From the NCBI RefSeq assembly GCF_001047675.1, contig NZ_CP011975.1:743710-807709 (forward strand): a DNA stretch of 64,000 nt. Direction: 5' to 3'. Shown one piece after another: positions 49,011 through 59,800 of this stretch (its first letter is position 1; every line of letters starts with the position of its first letter). The stretch comes from Yersinia aleksiciae (GTDB taxonomy: Bacteria; Pseudomonadota; Gammaproteobacteria; Enterobacterales; Enterobacteriaceae). Both the position numbers and the translations under genes were made by a program. A model generated the notes under the pieces. The model worked only from the letters and a program-made list of their open reading frames with translations, did not search any database and was not told the DNA's origin.

Positions 49011-51347
49011 TTACTCTACACGAAAGGCCAAATTACTCACTAATCCACTTTCGTCCAATACATTAAGCTGATAGCGACCAGGTGCCGATAAAGTTTGTAT
49101 CCATGACTGGCTATTCTCTGTCACCGCTACCTGCTCCCCATTGAGGAACCACCAGTGTTGTCCACGGCCACCTTGTGCGGCAAGACGTAGATCGAGGCTA
49201 TTTTGACCGGGTAAACGTTTGACCACTGCGCCATCACGGATACCTAAAATCAGTAAGGGTGCTGCATCATCCCCCCTTTGTGGCGGGCACTGGTGGTTTG
49301 CTACTGGCAGTCGTTGGCTGCGGCGCTCTGCCATGGGTAACCAAGGTTCAAGTGGCAGCGGCCATAATGTTAATTGCTGTGGCGTGGCCTGTGGGCAATC
49401 TGCCGCCACCCGCTCACCTTGAGGATTTAACCACACACTGAGCTGGCTACCCTGCATATTTTCCTGTCCTGCGGCGGCCAATGTGGGGGGTAAAGTACCG
49501 TCAAGTACCCAGCTTTGGCGTCGTTGCCGGCAGTTACTGTCCCCAGCCGCCAGCGGTTGTCCACCCGGCCAGCAAATCTCTGCCCGACTGACTGACGCAG
49601 GCCTTGGATCACGCGGTAACTGGCGGCCACCTTGCTGTGATCCTGCCATCAGCAAGTTGTTGACCTGATTGAGTATCGGTACGGCGGTGGCATAGCCAAA
49701 CTGCCCGGCAACAGGTGTGCCATCTGGCCGCCCAACCCACACGCCGATGGTGTAGCGGGCATTGATGCCGATTGCCCAAGCATCACGATAGCCATAACTG
49801 GTGCCGGTTTTCCATGCCAGTGGCACCGTCGCCGGTAAAATATCGTCCGGTAAGGGTCTGGCTTCACCAGCCATGATGCGGCGAGTGATCCATGCGGCAC
49901 CGGGTGAGAATAGCCGCCGTTCCTGCATCTGCTGTTGGGGTTCAAAGCGTAATGTCGCCGCCATGCCACCACGGGCGAACGCGCTATACGCCGCGACAAG
50001 CTGGTCCAGCCGTGACCCCGTTCCGCCGAGGATCACCGCCAGACTCGGTTCACTGTGGAGCGGAAAACGTAAGTTCAGGCCACCATTGCGCAAATTGGCA
50101 GTAAAACGTTTCGGGCCGTAGGCTTCCAATAGCTGCACCGCGGGCAAATTCAGTGAACGCACCAAGGCTTCGCTGGCACTGACCGGACCATGAAATCCAG
50201 TATCAAAATTACCGGGGCGGTAATCACCGAAGCGGCGCGGCACATCTTGCAGTAGTGACTCGGCATGGATCAGGCCATCATCCAACGCCATGGCGTACAA
50301 GAAAGGTTTGAGTGTCGATCCCGGCGAGCGCCAGGCGCTCACCATATCCACATGGCCGAAGCGGCTATTATCCTGAAAATCCACCGAACCGAGGTAAGCC
50401 CGGACTTTCATGCTGCTGTGATCGACCACCAGCAACCCCAGCGAGGTTTTCTCGGGCAGTTGGTGACGCCAGCCCGCCGCCATATCTTCCAATTGTCGCT
50501 GTAGTGCGGCATCCAGCGTGGTTTGAATCACCTCCCGCTGATTGCCAGTGGTTAAGCGGCGAGCCAGTAGTGGCGCGAGTTGCGGCACCTGACGCGGTGC
50601 TAACCAAATATCTTCTTGTTTGATATCAGCCACCTGGGCTGGCGTCCACACCTGATAATCCGCCAGTCGGGTTAATACTTTATCGCGTGCGGCTTTAGCC
50701 AGTAACGGGTAGCGATCGGGCCGCAATCGACTCGGCGCTTGCGGTAGTGCCGCCAGTAAGGCCGCCTCTGCGGGGGTCAATTGTGAAGGCGGCTTGCCGA
50801 GATAGGTCCAACTGGCGGCACCAACCCCTTGCAGCGTGCCACCGAAAGGGGCGCGATTAAGGTAGATTTCGAGGATTTGATCTTTGGAAAAATGCCACTC
50901 CAGCTGGAAGGTGCGCCAGACTTGCCGCAATTTGCCCGTCAAGGTGCGGGGGTGTGGGTCGATCAGGCGGGCAACTTGCATCGATAGCGTGCTGCCGCCA
51001 GAGAGTATCTTACCGGCGCGCAGATCCTGCCAGGCGGCACGGGCCAGCGCCAGGGGATTAACCCCGGGGTGGACGTAAAACCAGCGATCTTCGAAAGTGA
51101 GCAGCGCTTGCAGGTAGTAGGGCGAAACCTGTTGCAGTGTCACCGGATAGCGCCACACCCCGTCCGTATCGGCAAAGCGCCATAATGGCGTACCATCTTC
51201 AGCCACCACCACCCGTGCGACCTGAACTTGCGTTAGGGGCAGTGGCCAAAGTTTATCCGCCAGCCACAAGGTGGCCGGAAGTAACATCGCAATGAGCACC
51301 AACGCCAGACAGAGACGGCGATAGCGGAATAGACACATTTTTCGCAT
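49011..51347 (-). CDS. pbpC: PbpC, penicillin-binding protein 1C
   Basis: Bifunctional murein synthase, 778 residues, with a transmembrane anchor (LCLALVLIAMLLPATLWLA). The glycosyltransferase domain (GT51) contains FEDRWFYVHPGVNPLA with the catalytic Glu, and GGSTLSMQVARL. The transpeptidase domain has the active Ser in SPGSTLKPFLYAMA (SxxK) and KTGTS. A C-terminal BiPBP domain follows. It is encoded 54 bp downstream of the alpha-2-macroglobulin gene, its usual partner in enterics. E. coli PBP1c is thought to support envelope repair rather than bulk synthesis. Confidence 0.96.
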   Translation of the reverse strand: MRKMCLFRYRRLCLALVLIAMLLPATLWLADKLWPLPLTQVQVARVVVAEDGTPLWRFADTDGVWRYPVTLQQVSPYYLQALLTFEDRWFYVHPGVNPLALARAAWQDLRAGKILSGGSTLSMQVARLIDPHPRTLTGKLRQVWRTFQLEWHFSKDQILEIYLNRAPFGGTLQGVGAASWTYLGKPPSQLTPAEAALLAALPQAPSRLRPDRYPLLAKAARDKVLTRLADYQVWTPAQVADIKQEDIWLAPRQVPQLAPLLARRLTTGNQREVIQTTLDAALQRQLEDMAAGWRHQLPEKTSLGLLVVDHSSMKVRAYLGSVDFQDNSRFGHVDMVSAWRSPGSTLKPFLYAMALDDGLIHAESLLQDVPRRFGDYRPGNFDTGFHGPVSASEALVRSLNLPAVQLLEAYGPKRFTANLRNGGLNLRFPLHSEPSLAVILGGTGSRLDQLVAAYSAFARGGMAATLRFEPQQQMQERRLFSPGAAWITRRIMAGEARPLPDDILPATVPLAWKTGTSYGYRDAWAIGINARYTIGVWVGRPDGTPVAGQFGYATAVPILNQVNNLLMAGSQQGGRQLPRDPRPASVSRAEICWPGGQPLAAGDSNCRQRRQSWVLDGTLPPTLAAAGQENMQGSQLSVWLNPQGERVAADCPQATPQQLTLWPLPLEPWLPMAERRSQRLPVANHQCPPQRGDDAAPLLILGIRDGAVVKRLPGQNSLDLRLAAQGGRGQHWWFLNGEQVAVTENSQSWIQTLSAPGRYQLNVLDESGLVSNLAFRVE

Positions 51348-51401
51348 TAATGCCCCTCACCCCCCTTCACTGCTGACAGCCAGCGAAGGAGGAGTGAGTA
51401 T

Positions 51402-54400
51402 TCACTTAACGATTTCAAGCTGCATCGGTGTCACCCCTAACGCCCGCCAATCTGGGACATACATTGACTCAACCTGTGGCGCAGGCACCTGATAGACGCC
51501 CGGTGTGACGGCACGCGCCAGATAGAGCAGTGTGGTGTGGCGATAGCCGTCGACACTCACTGCCGCGACATAGCGGTCATCACGGAACTCCTGATGCTTG
51601 ATATCTGACTGCTGCATATCCTGCAATAGCTCGGTCACGCTGTTGGCGCTCTCACCCAGACTGGCGCTGCTGTCGCCCAGATTCTGGTTTTCCAGCTCCA
51701 GGCCGGCAGGCAGCAAATCGACCACCAGTGCATCCGGCACCCGCTTATCAGCCCACACATCCAGATGCACCAGCACCAACTCACCACTCTTCAGTTGGGA
51801 TAACTGCAACGGCTTACCATCAAGCCCGATATAACTGCGGCTGATATGGAGATTATTGCTAAATGGCGCAGGGGTTTGTTGCGGATAGCCCACCACATCG
51901 ACGCGGCTGTATAAAGCTGTGTCACCACGGTTTTGCAGTTGCATCCCACCAGCCAATTGTTGTGCCGCCCAATTTTGGTTCAGCGCTGTGCTCTGCGTTA
52001 GGGTTGCGCTGTCTGCGAGTGACTCCGCCTGTGGCGCAATCGCTAATTGCCACGGCGTTTCAGCACCACTCATCAGGGTACGCCCCGCGAGGAACAACGC
52101 GTTACTCTCCTGCGTTGAGAGATAATTACGGCCCACTAACTCATTGGAGAGCGCCAACAAGCGGGTGTCCCGCGCCTCTGGTAGCATGTTATTGTCGGTC
52201 AACAGCGCCAGAATCAGGGCATCATCACGTACTGAGCTACCGTAATCTTCCAGCCAGTAATCCTTATCACTGCGCGGGGTATTTAGCCCTTGCGTGATGG
52301 CCTCTTTGGCACGCGGCATGTCCCCCATCAGCTTGAGTGCCACCCCCAGTTGTACCAGTGGCAAACCGGAACGCGCATCATCGCGGCGGGTATACAATTG
52401 GCGCAATGCTCCCAGCGACGCCTGTTGCTGCTGCGCCAGCACTAAACCTGCATAGGCCTGCACCGCAAAACGGGTATGTTTGGTCTGCTCGCTGTAGCGA
52501 ATTTCAATCTGACTCGGATCTTGCAAGTAGCGCTGCAAACGGGTATTGGCGGCGGTTAAAACGGCCGTTGGCACACTGTAACCCTGCTGGCTGGCGCGAT
52601 AAAGGAAGTCAGTGGCGTAAGCGGTCAGCCAGAACTCTTCTGGGCTATCATTGCTCCACAAGCCAAAACCACCGTTATAGCGCTGCATGCTGAGCAGATG
52701 CTCAATGCCGACATCAATGCTTTGACGCCGTTTTTCATCGCTATCCGCTTTGATACCCAGCGCCGTCAGCTGTGCATGGTTGCTATAGAGCGAAGGATAC
52801 AAACCGCTCACCGTTTGTTCGAGACAGCCATAAGGGTAGGCATATAACTCGCTGATATAACGGGCTAAGTTCAACGGTGGGCGGCTGGTCACCAGCAGTT
52901 GCCCCTGCAAGGTTTCAGGCACCAATCCTGCCGTGGCCTCCGCAGGTAAGCTCCAGCTCTCGCCACTGCGTAGCACATTGGCGAAATGGCGCGTTTGGGA
53001 AGGATAAGCAGGCCGCACGCCAATCTTCCAATGATGCTGATAATCTGGCAGTTTTTCATCCGGTAGCACCATGCCAGTGATGGTCAGGCCAATCTCGCCC
53101 TGCCCAAAACCATTCAGCGCACGAACCGGAATCAATACCGTTTTGCGCTCACCCGTTGCCAGTGTAACCGATTGAGTCGGCTCGCCTTTTAACGCCAGTA
53201 AATCGCTGGCGGCCAATTTGAGTGACACAGTTTGCGGCTGGCCGGATAGATTACTTAAGTCCAGCGCCAGCTCGGTGCTGTCGCCGCCGGCTAGGAAGCG
53301 CGGGGTCGCCAGTTGAGCAATCAGTGGTGCAGCCACCACCACTTTAGACTCGGCTTTACCGAAATCTTCGTCACTCCAGGCTTGTGCCATCAGGCGCAGT
53401 TCACCGTTAAAATCGGGAATAGCCAGCTCAACCGAACCTTCGCCTTGCGCGTTTAAGGTCACCGGTTGGGCTTGCTGCGCCACAATGCTCACTTCGGTAA
53501 TCGGCTTTTTACCGCCACGGGAGAGCGCATCTTCTTCGTCAGCATCGCCACCAAATCGCAAGCTGGCTAAGCGACCCTGCCCTTCAATCAGTTGCCCATA
53601 AACATCATATTGATCCGCGCTATAGCGTTTGCGACCCAAGAAGGCGTCGTAAGGGTCCGGCGTGGCGTAATCGGTGATATTTAAAATCCCGCTGTCGACG
53701 GCGGAGAGCAGCACTTGTACTTTTTCAGGTAGCGGTGCACCGGTGCGGCTGGCTTTCACTTTCACCGTTAACGTTTGATTGGGGCGAATGCGAGTAGGCG
53801 CATCCAGTTGCAGCGCCAGTTTGCGGGTTTCATCCACCAGCGGCAGATGCAGCAAGCCAATCGCCCGTTTTGGTGTCGCCTGCTGGGCTTTGTCACCCGG
53901 GCGGATCACCGTCGCACTGAGATAGAGATCGTGACGATTCCAGCCGTGGTTAATCGGCACTTCAACCTCAGTACCGCCCGCGGGGATGGTCACTTCCTGC
54001 CACCACAATGGGCCGTCGCTGGACTCAACCAATAAGTAGCCATTACCGGCGGCGGGCGCTTCAATATGCAATTTCACTTTTTCGCCGGGACGATAGGCGG
54101 GTTTATCCAGCGCCAGTTTGACCTGATCCGGCCGCACTGCGCCACTGCCCGCCGTATTATCCTGCCAGCTGTAACCGGCCCAGAAGCGCGAACTGCTGAC
54201 CAGTTGGTTATCCGGATTGCTCACCTCAATGCGGTAAGCGCCCCACTCCACTGGGAAGCTGACTTTCACGCTACCGTTGGCGGCAATATTGACGGTTTGC
54301 TCAGCCAGTTGGAGATCTTTTTTATCGAACAACGACTGCCAGCCATCACTTTCTGACCACTGCCAGTAATAGTCGCGGCGCTCGCGGATCAGTTTAACTT

Positions 54401-56450
54401 TTAAGCCATCAACGGCCTGTTTTTCACCGTCGGCATTGGCATAGACAATGTCGAAATCAGCCTGGGTATCCTGATCGACCATCGCCTGCGATTTGTAGCT
54501 GTCGCTGCGGTAATCGTAAACCTGCTGCTTATTGAACAGCGGGCGGATCCCCACCAGCGTATCGGCAGGCCACACCGCCTGTTCGGCGCGGTGAGTGACC
54601 GGACGACCGCCGGACTCCAGCAAGCTGGCCTGCAAAATCACTTTCAGCGGTGATTGAGCACTCTGCCAGCTGTTCTCCACCTCGATGTGAGTTTCGCCGT
54701 CGCTGTCTAGCGTGGTATCAAACTCATCCAAGGTACGAGAGAGGTTCTCTTCGATAATCGAACCAAATTCAAAACCGGGCAGTGACGCCACGGCTTCCCG
54801 CTGCGGACGTAGGAACAACTGACCTTGCAGGCGGTTGCCAGAAGCGGGCGCACCATAGAGATAGCGGCCGATAACCGCAAAGCTGGCTTCGGCTGCCGTG
54901 GCGATCGGCGCTTTACTGGCGGTGATCTCCAGCGCCATGCGCTCTGGCAGGAAATCTTCCACTTTGAATTTGTACAGGCGCGGCAGGTTATCACCCAGAT
55001 TGAGACGTAGCGACCACTCACCCGTCGGGCCGCCTTCAGGAATCGCGTATTGGTATTGATACAACCCCTCTTGCGGCTGCCAAACAAAGCTGCGCACCAC
55101 TTGGTTATCCGGTTTGAGGATATCCACTTTAACGGGCTGGGTAGTCAGGGGTTTACCATCGGCATCACGCAGTAAGCCATTGACGATTAAAGTTTCGCCC
55201 GGACGGTACAGGTCACGCGGACCAAAGACAAAGAACTGCTTCTGGAAGCCTTCTGGCCCGGCAATATCAAACTCCGCCAGATCCAGCGCCGGCGCATTGA
55301 GGTCAATCAGACTGGTCTGCCCATTTTGCGACGCCAATAGCAGCTTGGCATTCGCCTTTTTCTCTAGCTGCCCATGGCCCTGAGCATCAGTTTCGGCCTG
55401 TGCCAGCACTTGCCCTTTATCATCCAGCAGCTGCAATAAGACACCTTTTAAGGCCGCGCCCCCCGCCAACGCCTGAGTAAAAACATCCATGCGGTTATGG
55501 TAGCTGTGCAGCGAAACCCCGATATCGCTCAGGGTAAATAAGGTGGCGGCGTTGGTATAACTGTAGTGACCCGCTTGTTGCATCACCGCCAAATAGACAC
55601 CGGACTCTTGCAGCGGTTTGATATCTGCCAGTGGTAGCAGCAGCTTTTCGCGGGTATTGGCAGCGGGATTGAGGTCAAAGCGGCCGGTATAGACTAAATC
55701 GGCCATCTTCAGCAGATCGTCCGACTCCCAGTTAGAGAGCGCGCTGCGGTACTGCCAAGTGGCGAGGAAGTTAGCCAAACTGGCTGGCTTAATGCGGAAG
55801 AAGTTAACGTCAACGTTAGCGACATTCAGCGCCATCACGGGCAGGCCCTGCGCCAGTTTACCTGGCAGCAAAGAGCCTTTGCTGGCAAAGCCGACACTCG
55901 GTTTGATATCACGGGTGGTGATTTGCTGCTGCTGTTGTGCGCCAAGCTGTGCGCCACCTATCCCTTTCAGCGTGCTATCGACCGTGAGCAACAATTTACG
56001 CTCAGGTTTGAGGTGGCGTAAACGCAGCTCCATCAGGTTATCTGATAGCTCCCAAGCGCCATCGATTTTACCACTGAGGGTATCCACCAGATGCACTTGC
56101 GCGGCAAAGTCTTGATTCGGCTCTAGCGGTTGCGAGAAGGTCAGCACCATGGCGCTGGCCCCATCAAGTTGCAGCTCAGAGGCGTCCAGCAAGGTGAGCG
56201 GCTGGTCGGCATGGCGTTTTGCCAGCGCTGCTAATGCCGCCGCATCTTTGGGTTTGCTCACCGAGGTGTTGGCAACGGGCGCGGTGGCCTGCGTGCTGAC
56301 CGGCGCTGGCGCAGTGGTCTCGCCTTTATTATTGCTGTCATCACAACCCGCAAAGAGCAGGGTTGTACTCAACAACGCGCCGCTGACCCATAAGGCTGCC
56401 TGACGCCCTTTCATTAATGAGATTAACCGCTGCAAACCGTTGTGATTCAT
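51402..56450 (-). CDS. yfhM: YfhM, bacterial alpha-2-macroglobulin lipoprotein
   Basis: A 1682-residue periplasmic lipoprotein of the bacterial alpha-2-macroglobulin family, thought to trap proteases that enter through a damaged outer membrane. The lipobox LLFAGC puts the lipidated Cys at residue 36. Several macroglobulin domains (for example FGPRDLYRPGETLIVNGLLRD) precede the thioester motif GCLEQ in the YPYGCLEQTVSG stretch, so it is a thioester-type protein able to trap covalently. I chose ATG 56450, with GGGAGAAAT before it, over the frame to 56561. It is encoded upstream of pbpC; a decayed copy of its 5' end lies at 60643-60720. Confidence 0.96.
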   Translation of the reverse strand: MNHNGLQRLISLMKGRQAALWVSGALLSTTLLFAGCDDSNNKGETTAPAPVSTQATAPVANTSVSKPKDAAALAALAKRHADQPLTLLDASELQLDGASAMVLTFSQPLEPNQDFAAQVHLVDTLSGKIDGAWELSDNLMELRLRHLKPERKLLLTVDSTLKGIGGAQLGAQQQQQITTRDIKPSVGFASKGSLLPGKLAQGLPVMALNVANVDVNFFRIKPASLANFLATWQYRSALSNWESDDLLKMADLVYTGRFDLNPAANTREKLLLPLADIKPLQESGVYLAVMQQAGHYSYTNAATLFTLSDIGVSLHSYHNRMDVFTQALAGGAALKGVLLQLLDDKGQVLAQAETDAQGHGQLEKKANAKLLLASQNGQTSLIDLNAPALDLAEFDIAGPEGFQKQFFVFGPRDLYRPGETLIVNGLLRDADGKPLTTQPVKVDILKPDNQVVRSFVWQPQEGLYQYQYAIPEGGPTGEWSLRLNLGDNLPRLYKFKVEDFLPERMALEITASKAPIATAAEASFAVIGRYLYGAPASGNRLQGQLFLRPQREAVASLPGFEFGSIIEENLSRTLDEFDTTLDSDGETHIEVENSWQSAQSPLKVILQASLLESGGRPVTHRAEQAVWPADTLVGIRPLFNKQQVYDYRSDSYKSQAMVDQDTQADFDIVYANADGEKQAVDGLKVKLIRERRDYYWQWSESDGWQSLFDKKDLQLAEQTVNIAANGSVKVSFPVEWGAYRIEVSNPDNQLVSSSRFWAGYSWQDNTAGSGAVRPDQVKLALDKPAYRPGEKVKLHIEAPAAGNGYLLVESSDGPLWWQEVTIPAGGTEVEVPINHGWNRHDLYLSATVIRPGDKAQQATPKRAIGLLHLPLVDETRKLALQLDAPTRIRPNQTLTVKVKASRTGAPLPEKVQVLLSAVDSGILNITDYATPDPYDAFLGRKRYSADQYDVYGQLIEGQGRLASLRFGGDADEEDALSRGGKKPITEVSIVAQQAQPVTLNAQGEGSVELAIPDFNGELRLMAQAWSDEDFGKAESKVVVAAPLIAQLATPRFLAGGDSTELALDLSNLSGQPQTVSLKLAASDLLALKGEPTQSVTLATGERKTVLIPVRALNGFGQGEIGLTITGMVLPDEKLPDYQHHWKIGVRPAYPSQTRHFANVLRSGESWSLPAEATAGLVPETLQGQLLVTSRPPLNLARYISELYAYPYGCLEQTVSGLYPSLYSNHAQLTALGIKADSDEKRRQSIDVGIEHLLSMQRYNGGFGLWSNDSPEEFWLTAYATDFLYRASQQGYSVPTAVLTAANTRLQRYLQDPSQIEIRYSEQTKHTRFAVQAYAGLVLAQQQQASLGALRQLYTRRDDARSGLPLVQLGVALKLMGDMPRAKEAITQGLNTPRSDKDYWLEDYGSSVRDDALILALLTDNNMLPEARDTRLLALSNELVGRNYLSTQESNALFLAGRTLMSGAETPWQLAIAPQAESLADSATLTQSTALNQNWAAQQLAGGMQLQNRGDTALYSRVDVVGYPQQTPAPFSNNLHISRSYIGLDGKPLQLSQLKSGELVLVHLDVWADKRVPDALVVDLLPAGLELENQNLGDSSASLGESANSVTELLQDMQQSDIKHQEFRDDRYVAAVSVDGYRHTTLLYLARAVTPGVYQVPAPQVESMYVPDWRALGVTPMQLEIVK

Positions 56451-56875
56451 ATATTTCTCCCTGACTGGTGGCAAGATTATAGCATTCGTCTGAAAGGGAA
56501 TATAGAGAGGAAAACATGAGAGTTTTCTCGTACTAAATGAGCAACACTTCACATGAATCAATTTACACTCTTACAGAATAATAGGCGAAAATCATATTTA
56601 ATATTTTTTAATAAAAAAATATTAAATATCCATGCAGAAAATACAATCGCGAAATAAACGAACAAAACAGATTAAAATCAATCAATTAACAAATATCGCC
56701 CAAAAGAGCATTATCAAATAAAATAAACGAAATATAAACAAACCCGATTAATGTTTTAATAATTAGGATCTCACCACTCCATTTATTATATTCCTCCCAA
56801 CATTTTATTGTTACCCCCCTCTTAACACTCATTTATTGAAACTCGTCCGTAAAGTAAATAGGGAATTATAAAATC
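56451..56875. promoter_or_regulatory. Divergent leader of yfhM and the first autotransporter
   Basis: A 425-bp AT-rich stretch with oligo-A and oligo-T runs between yfhM and the autotransporter. I see no certain promoter. Much of it (56451-56610) reappears, diverged, in the gap before the second autotransporter. Confidence 0.5.
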
Positions 56876-59800
56876 ATGAATCGCCGCAATACATTAAATA
56901 CGCGTTTATTACCCTTATCTATTCTGATCTCGTCGTTGGTCTCTGGCGGGGCAATGGCGGCTGCAATACCGATTTATACAAAAGACATGCAACGCCCTAC
57001 GGCTAACCAGTACACCACAGCCCAGAAGTCCGGCGAATTTACACGTAGTGTAGATGCCGGCAGCATTTACATGGATCATGGTCCGGCAGTGAATACCGAT
57101 ACCATACTGGAAGATTTATTCCCTGCTGATGAGCAGATAACACCAGAGATTATCGCAGAAACTAAGCTTCAGATTGAGGCAATAAAAGCGAGCAACGAAC
57201 AGCTGATTAAGAAGTTTGAAGCCTCAGTTCCCCAGTTAACACCTGAAGAGCAAAAACAAGCATATGAATATTTAGCCAAACTTAAAGATGCGTTTGCAAA
57301 AGATCTAAAGGTATATGAAACAACTCTTGCCTATGCAGAAGACCAGAGCGATGAGAATAAGAACAAACTCAATGCAGCCGCAAAAGATGTTTATGTAGCC
57401 AAACTCGATATTATTGCTCCGGGTGAGTTCACACCGGAAGAAGTTGACTTAATAATTAGCGCAAGCCTAACCAAAGATATCACTGCTCTTCCACCAGCAC
57501 TTCAGCAGAAAATTAAAGTTGTCAAACAAGCACAGCTAGCTGCTGATAAGTCAACGCAGGGAAAACTGGCGAACTATCTTGCTCAGGATGTCATTACCCA
57601 AGAACAAAAAGAGAAACTGGACGCTAGCTTTAGCGATAAACGAGCAAAGCTTTATGCGCAAGCAGAGGCTAGACAGGCACAGGAAGTAGCAATCAAAGCC
57701 GATAACAAAGCACAAGCAGACGTGTTGCGTTTGGGTATTCAATCAGTCTTGGCTAATACAAAAGCTGAAAATGCTCAAAAAAAACAAGAAGCGGCTGAAA
57801 CTAAATTAGCCAGACTTAATGAGGAAAAAGCCACTGCAATTACAGCCGTAGATTCAAGCTGGACGGCAAGCACTCTGGATATTGAAAATAAGTTACAAGA
57901 TCTGATCGATGACTCCTCAACTTCCGTAGCAAAACGAGATTTGGCGAAGACGGCACTTCAGGCCATCAGTGATGCACAAGCTGCTGATTCATCAGCCAAA
58001 GATGCAGAAATCAAACATGCTGCCGCCGAAAAATCCGCCCAAGCAATTGAAGAAAAATATAACGATGCGGAGCAGGCTAAAACGTCAACTAAAACTGAAC
58101 TGGCTGATAAAACGCGTGAATTCGAGGAGGCTACAGATGCAGTTGTCAATCTGAGCAAAGTGACTAATCCCACTATTGATAGCCCAGAATTTGAGCAGAC
58201 TATTGCCAAAACTGAAAAACAGACAGTCGCAGCTGATACAGTGGCATTTAGCACCCAAGTTGCCGGTGGTACGCAAGAAGTGGCCGATAAAGGCAAGATC
58301 ATTGGCAGCATTGTGACCAACGATGGCTCGATAGCGCTTGCAGTCGGTGCACAAGCCATTGACACCCAGATCACCGAAGGCACCATGAGCAATAACGGGG
58401 GTACGGATACCAATACGCTGGTTGGTGCTAAAGGTAAATTGGTCTTAGCAGGAACCGATGCCAAAAATATTGCTAACTCTATAAATACCAAAGTATTAGC
58501 AGGTGCCGAAGTGACTCTAAGCGCTCATTCTAAGGTCAGTCAGATGGTGACTTCTGGCACGGTCAAAGCTTCAGGCAACGCTGAGTTGGAAGGAACTACC
58601 ATCGAGGCAGGCGAACTCTCCATTTACGATGGTGTGATAGCAAATAGAACAATACTAAAAGGTGGTCACTTTATTGTAGAGAAAAACGGCAAAGCCATCT
58701 ATACAACCATCGAAGGCGGTGTCATGACCGTTAATTCAAGTGACTTAGTGCGTCATACGACGGTTGATGGCGGCGAGTTTATTGTTAATGATGTAAAAAA
58801 AGCTAACACCACCACGCTAAACAGCGGCAAATTTACGATTAATGCTGGCACGACTGCCAACGTTACCAATATTCACGGCGGCGAATTCATCGTTAATGAC
58901 GGAGCAACTGCCAACGATACCACGCTAAATAATGGCGAATTTATTGTTAATGACGGGGCATTTGCCGACAATATCATACAAAAAGGCGGTAAATTCAACC
59001 TGATGGATGAAGCTAAGGCATCTAAGTTGCTGGTTGAAAATGGTTATGCTCTGATTGCCGGTACGCTTCAGGGTGCAATAACACTCAATGGCGGTACGAC
59101 TACCTTCGATAAAACCGCGACCGTTAGCGGCACTATTGATAGTGGCAAAAACAGTGTTATCACCCTGCATGAAGGTGCAAAAACTCAAGCTGCTGACCTG
59201 AATTTAGCCGGTAACATGAATCTGATCGGCGCGACAACGGTGCAACAGGCCGCACTTCAGCGTTCCGCTTTGCCTAACAGCAATGCTCATCCTGCACAGT
59301 TCGCCTTTAACGATGTGAAACTGGACGGCGGTACTATTGATATGAGCGCCAATGCTCAGTTGACCATGGCATCACTGGCAGGTAACGGTAACTTTAATCT
59401 GGCCCCATCGCTGTACAACCAGGCAAATGCGCCATTGAACGTCACGGGCGATGCTGCGGGTACTTTTGGCATCCAGCTCAAGGATAGTGGCGTTGCGCCA
59501 ACTAACCTGAACCTCATTAATGTCGGTGGTGACAGTACTGCCCGTTTCGCCCTGTCCAATGGGCCGGTTAACCTGGGTAACTACCAGCACAACCTGATCC
59601 CTGATGGTAAAGGTGGCTTTATGCTAAAAGCAGATACCACCACACTGACACCAAGTACTGCCGGTGTTCTGGCAGTGGCGAATACGATGCCGGTTATCTT
59701 TAACGCCGAATTGAGCTCCATCCAAAATCGTTTGGATAAGCAAAGCACTTCTGCCAATGAGAGCGGCGTGTGGATCAACTACCTGAACGACAACTTTGAC